DNA of 8,158 bases, taken from Candidatus Enterococcus ferrettii. GTDB taxonomy: Bacteria; Bacillota; Bacilli; Lactobacillales; Enterococcaceae. The translations under genes were made by a program, and so were the position numbers. This document shows, piece by piece, positions 6,019 through 8,158 of this stretch (position 1 is its first letter; each line of letters begins with the position of its first letter). The notes beneath the pieces are model-generated. The model did not search any database. It saw nothing but the letters and a program-made list of their open reading frames with translations, and had not been told where the DNA came from. The DNA lies in NCBI RefSeq assembly GCF_017377655.1, contig NZ_JAFREL010000099.1, forward strand, positions 1 to 8,158. Reading direction: 5' to 3'.

Positions 6019-6782
6019 TCCTGCTCCTCCTCTCGGCGTTTTTTCCATAAGAATAGTACAATCAATACCAGCAACAATCCGGTCAAAAATAGATAAACCA
6101 ATTCTTCACCAGTTTGTGGCAACAGCTTACGCGTAGTCGGTGCTCCTTGACCGGTCGCTGGCAATGTGCCTGAACTGCTAGTTGAAGTATTTGGTATAGT
6201 TGGCTCCGTGGAAGGCTCGTTTGGTTTCGTCGGTTCAGTCGGCTTTGTGGGCTCCGTTGGTTGATCTTTGGTTCCCACAAAATTCCAAGAAAAATTCAAG
6301 GTACTTTGTGCGTTTAAGTCCTTATTAGTTAAACTAGAATCGATGGTAAACGTCGCATGCATAATTTTATCCGTACCATAGGTACAAATGCCCAATTCCA
6401 GAGGCGTTTTACTCCAGTCACGACTGGCATCTCCTAACAAAGGACCGTGGTAAATTTCTTTACCATCCAGAACCAATGTCATTGTGATATGATTCTTCCA
6501 ATCCACCGAACCAGTAGAGTCGATCTCTTCGACTAACATTCCTAAAGAGAAGGGTTCTTCCAGATCCAAACTGCGAATCGTTATTTCTTTTTCAAAGACA
6601 TCTCCGGGGAGAATATCTGCAAGATCAATGTAGTATTCTCCCTCAGAGGTGGCATACATCCCATCCGAATCACCGATCACCATGCCAGGGGGAAGTGCTT
6701 TTGCCGCGTACACGGTGGACATGCCGCAAAAGAAGAAACAGAAACACAGGATGCTGCTTGCTAACATGATAAGCTTTCTCAA
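6015..6782 (-). CDS. LPxTG cell-wall-anchored protein of the matrix operon (255 aa)
   Basis: The start is a TTG (6782) with AAGGGAG upstream; the in-frame ATG at residue 6 would be farther from it. A Sec signal peptide spans about 1-27 (core with FCFFFCG, cleavage near VYAA). The mature domain (about 28-170) is beta-rich: G-D-S-D-G-M-Y, Y-Y-I-D-L, D-I-L-P-G-D, K-E-I-T-I-R and F-S-W-N-F, like the P-G-D...K-x-I-x-I strands of SipW-type matrix proteins. A Thr/Pro/Glu/Lys linker (175-195) crosses the wall. The C-terminus has LPQTG (221-225), a hydrophobic helix (228-246) and KKRR, a complete class A sortase signal, plus an extra LPATG at 207-211. It is likely to tether or nucleate the matrix at the wall, comparable in role to TapA; that role is inferred. 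Confidence 0.87.
   Translation of the reverse strand: MRKLIMLASSILCFCFFFCGMSTVYAAKALPPGMVIGDSDGMYATSEGEYYIDLADILPGDVFEKEITIRSLDLEEPFSLGMLVEEIDSTGSVDWKNHITMTLVLDGKEIYHGPLLGDASRDWSKTPLELGICTYGTDKIMHATFTIDSSLTNKDLNAQSTLNFSWNFVGTKDQPTEPTKPTEPTKPNEPSTEPTIPNTSTSSSGTLPATGQGAPTTRKLLPQTGEELVYLFLTGLLLVLIVLFLWKKRREEEQE
6108..6164 (-). other. Tandem LPxTG sorting motifs (LPATG and LPQTG)
   Basis: The 255-residue protein carries LPATG (codons 6150-6164) and, nine residues further on, LPQTG (6108-6122). Only the second is directly followed by the hydrophobic helix and basic tail required for sortase recognition, so it is the probable cleavage site. The first could be a relic of a duplicated or replaced C-terminus, or an alternative cleavage site. 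Confidence 0.7.
6198..6260 (-). repeat. PT(E/K)PT-type wall-spanning linker
   Basis: Codons for residues 175-195 repeat the pattern P-T-E/K (PTEPTKPTEPTKPNEP and onward). Such Pro/Thr-rich linkers in Gram-positive surface proteins carry the folded domain across the peptidoglycan. The short DNA repeat could vary in copy number between strains. Confidence 0.6.
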
Positions 6783-6823
6783 CCTCTGTCACTTCTCCCT
6801 TCTTTTCATGGCGTGCGCATGGC

Positions 6824-8152
6824 TTAGATGCCTGCTTTAAGTTTGGTCACAATTGCTAGCGTGTCACCTGTTGGCGTTGTGCCACCGCCTAAGTGCCAAC
6901 CTGCTGTATCAGTTAATGCGTCCGCATTGGCTTGAACAGCTTCCATTTTTACAACTAAATCGTACGAAGCATTGGTATATTCGGTACTCATCGAACTGTC
7001 AAAGATCAACTTCTCTAATAAGTTCTTGGTTGTTTCACCTGATTTTACTGGTACAGTGTAGTAGAACCAGCCATCGTCTTCGTTGTAGACCCATTTTTCA
7101 TTGACCAAAAGAGTGGTATCTGTTACATCTGCACTGTAGCCGATACGGATACTGCTCTTCGCCAAGCCGTTTGTATCTGCTTGAACACCTTTGTTCCCTG
7201 CTACTGTTGGAATTTGATCCGCTACTGTTGCAGGTGTAACTGCTGGCAGGTCTGTAGCGGCAGCATAACCTAATCCACCAAAGGTATAGTCATAATCAAC
7301 ACTGTAACGAACGCCGTCTGTTCCAATCAACGCACGACCTGTGTCTGCGCCATCTTCATCTGGTAAAGAAGATTCTGCCCAGTTAACAGTCGTGTTTTTG
7401 TACCCATTTTCGTAGTAACCGTACTTCACATTTGTCAAAGCAAAGTTCCAGTCTTTGGCATCTAATTTACTATTTTCGTTGCTTACTGTGATATTGAAGG
7501 TCATTGATTGGTAGTTATTTAAACTAGCATCGTAACCAACATCCCCAGGATTTAACGAGCTATTACTAGTATGAGTGAAGTATTCATGCATTAGTTTCGC
7601 TTCATAACTGATTTTCTCAGCACCAGTAACTGCATCAATCGTTTTTCCACCTTTGACCAATAGCTTCACATTGTCATCTGCTGGGGTTGCCAAACCAGTA
7701 ATCTGACCAGCTGGTACTTGAACAAACCCATCTTTGTACGTTTGATCCCCATTGAAGTTGATCGGCATATGTTTGCCTAACCCAGAATCATTCGCAACAT
7801 ATTTGTATTTAGGATCTGCTTTATCGCCAGTTCCTGTCGTTGTATCATACTTTTCAGCACCTAATTTATCCAAATGCTTCAATACTTCTTCATAAGATAC
7901 CCGAACAAATACACTTGCTGTACCTGTGTTCGATACGGCAACCTCTTTCGTTGCTTCGGTTCCTGGCACCAATGGTTTTGGTTCCCATGTTTCCTTTACT
8001 GTTACGCTGTTGTCACTTACTGCTGCGGATTCTGCCCGGTTAATCCGTTGATCCTGTGCAGTGATCCAGGCAAACGTCCCCGAGATGGCTGCGATTAACG
8101 CCAAAGCTGCTGCTGCAGCCATCAGCTTTTTCTTTTTATTATTCTTCTTCAT
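6824..8152 (-). CDS. BsaA-family SipW-dependent biofilm matrix protein (442 aa)
   Basis: The first matrix gene of the window and probably the main subunit. The basic start (MKKNNKKKK) is followed by an Ala-rich core (11-25) and FAWITAQDQRINRAES (27-42), the SipW-type signal. Residues 50-90 carry the most recognisable family stretch: VKETWEPKPLVPGTE, KEVAVSNTGTASVFVRVSYEEVL, as in BsaA-type matrix proteins related to TasA. A long middle part (about 95-345) is rich in Gly, Asp, Asn and Thr. The C-terminal module has KWVYNEDDGWFYY (353-365), SGETTKNLLEKLIF and AGWHLGG. The ATG at 8152 is preceded directly by AAAGGA, too close to act as its ribosome binding site; the real site is probably beyond the edge. 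No internal cysteine is seen, as expected for an extracellular matrix protein. Confidence 0.88.
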   Translation of the reverse strand: MKKNNKKKKLMAAAAALALIAAISGTFAWITAQDQRINRAESAAVSDNSVTVKETWEPKPLVPGTEATKEVAVSNTGTASVFVRVSYEEVLKHLDKLGAEKYDTTTGTGDKADPKYKYVANDSGLGKHMPINFNGDQTYKDGFVQVPAGQITGLATPADDNVKLLVKGGKTIDAVTGAEKISYEAKLMHEYFTHTSNSSLNPGDVGYDASLNNYQSMTFNITVSNENSKLDAKDWNFALTNVKYGYYENGYKNTTVNWAESSLPDEDGADTGRALIGTDGVRYSVDYDYTFGGLGYAAATDLPAVTPATVADQIPTVAGNKGVQADTNGLAKSSIRIGYSADVTDTTLLVNEKWVYNEDDGWFYYTVPVKSGETTKNLLEKLIFDSSMSTEYTNASYDLVVKMEAVQANADALTDTAGWHLGGGTTPTGDTLAIVTKLKAGI

Positions 8153-8158
8153 TCCTTT

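Noticed and set aside
6083..6280. Minus-strand 65-residue frame inside the LPxTG gene
   Set aside because: It is an out-of-frame reading of the Pro/Thr linker and sorting signal and has no start signal of its own.
6783..6823. Promoter or terminator between the 442- and 255-residue genes
   Set aside because: The 41-base gap holds a ribosome binding site but no good -35/-10 pair and no stable hairpin with a T run.
1..8158. CRISPR array, tRNA/rRNA genes, insertion sequence or prophage module
   Set aside because: No regularly spaced direct repeats, no tRNA-like cloverleaf, and no transposase or phage gene are visible; the window is filled by surface-protein and regulatory genes.

Overview
The window is one gene-dense, left-facing block (all genes on the minus strand). 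It reads from the right edge to the left edge with gaps of 0 to about 105 bases and two ATGA start/stop overlaps, so it looks like an operon or most of one. Strong AGGAGG-type ribosome binding sites, a classical LPxTG cell-wall sorting signal, three SipW-type signal peptides and a moderate-to-low GC content point to a Gram-positive Bacillota. The large surface protein and the partial regulator feel most like Lactobacillales, probably Enterococcus or a close relative. The genus is an inference from style, not from a marker gene.

Right half (about 4477-8152): four exported proteins of a TasA/BsaA-like biofilm-matrix system. In transcription order they are a 442-aa BsaA-family SipW-type substrate, a 255-aa LPxTG-anchored wall protein, a 294-aa second SipW-type substrate and a 213-aa third SipW-type substrate. 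The three SipW-type proteins share an N-terminal module (signal with AxxTAxDxxxN, then an E/D-rich strand, 'K-K/E-x-V/I-x-V/I-x-N-x-G' and 'VRV') and a C-terminal module (W...GY/WxYY, then a T-x-x-L segment). This suggests duplicated subunits of one fibre or matrix, with the LPxTG protein as a possible wall anchor. Neither the SipW signal peptidase nor a sortase is in the window; SipW would be expected just upstream, beyond base 8158.

Middle (1102-4371): a 1089-aa surface protein with an N-terminal membrane anchor, a beta-rich N-terminal half, three roughly 135-residue repeats marked by a DDY motif, and a beta-rich C-terminus without LPxTG. Two tandem RNA hairpins lie in the gap in front of it.

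Left end (1-1080): a compact module of three probable signalling or regulatory genes. They are a 59-aa single-pass membrane protein (short, and easily missed), a 247-aa protein that looks like a complete serine resolvase (resolvase fold plus helix-turn-helix) whose catalytic serine is replaced and which carries a two-helix membrane hairpin, and the first 47 residues of a response-regulator-like protein whose acidic pocket is replaced. The most unusual observation is this membrane-tethered, apparently catalytically dead resolvase-like protein, translationally coupled to a tiny membrane protein and placed next to a pseudo-receiver regulator downstream of matrix genes. One reading is a membrane-located regulatory circuit controlling the matrix operon. 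That role is inferred, not shown.
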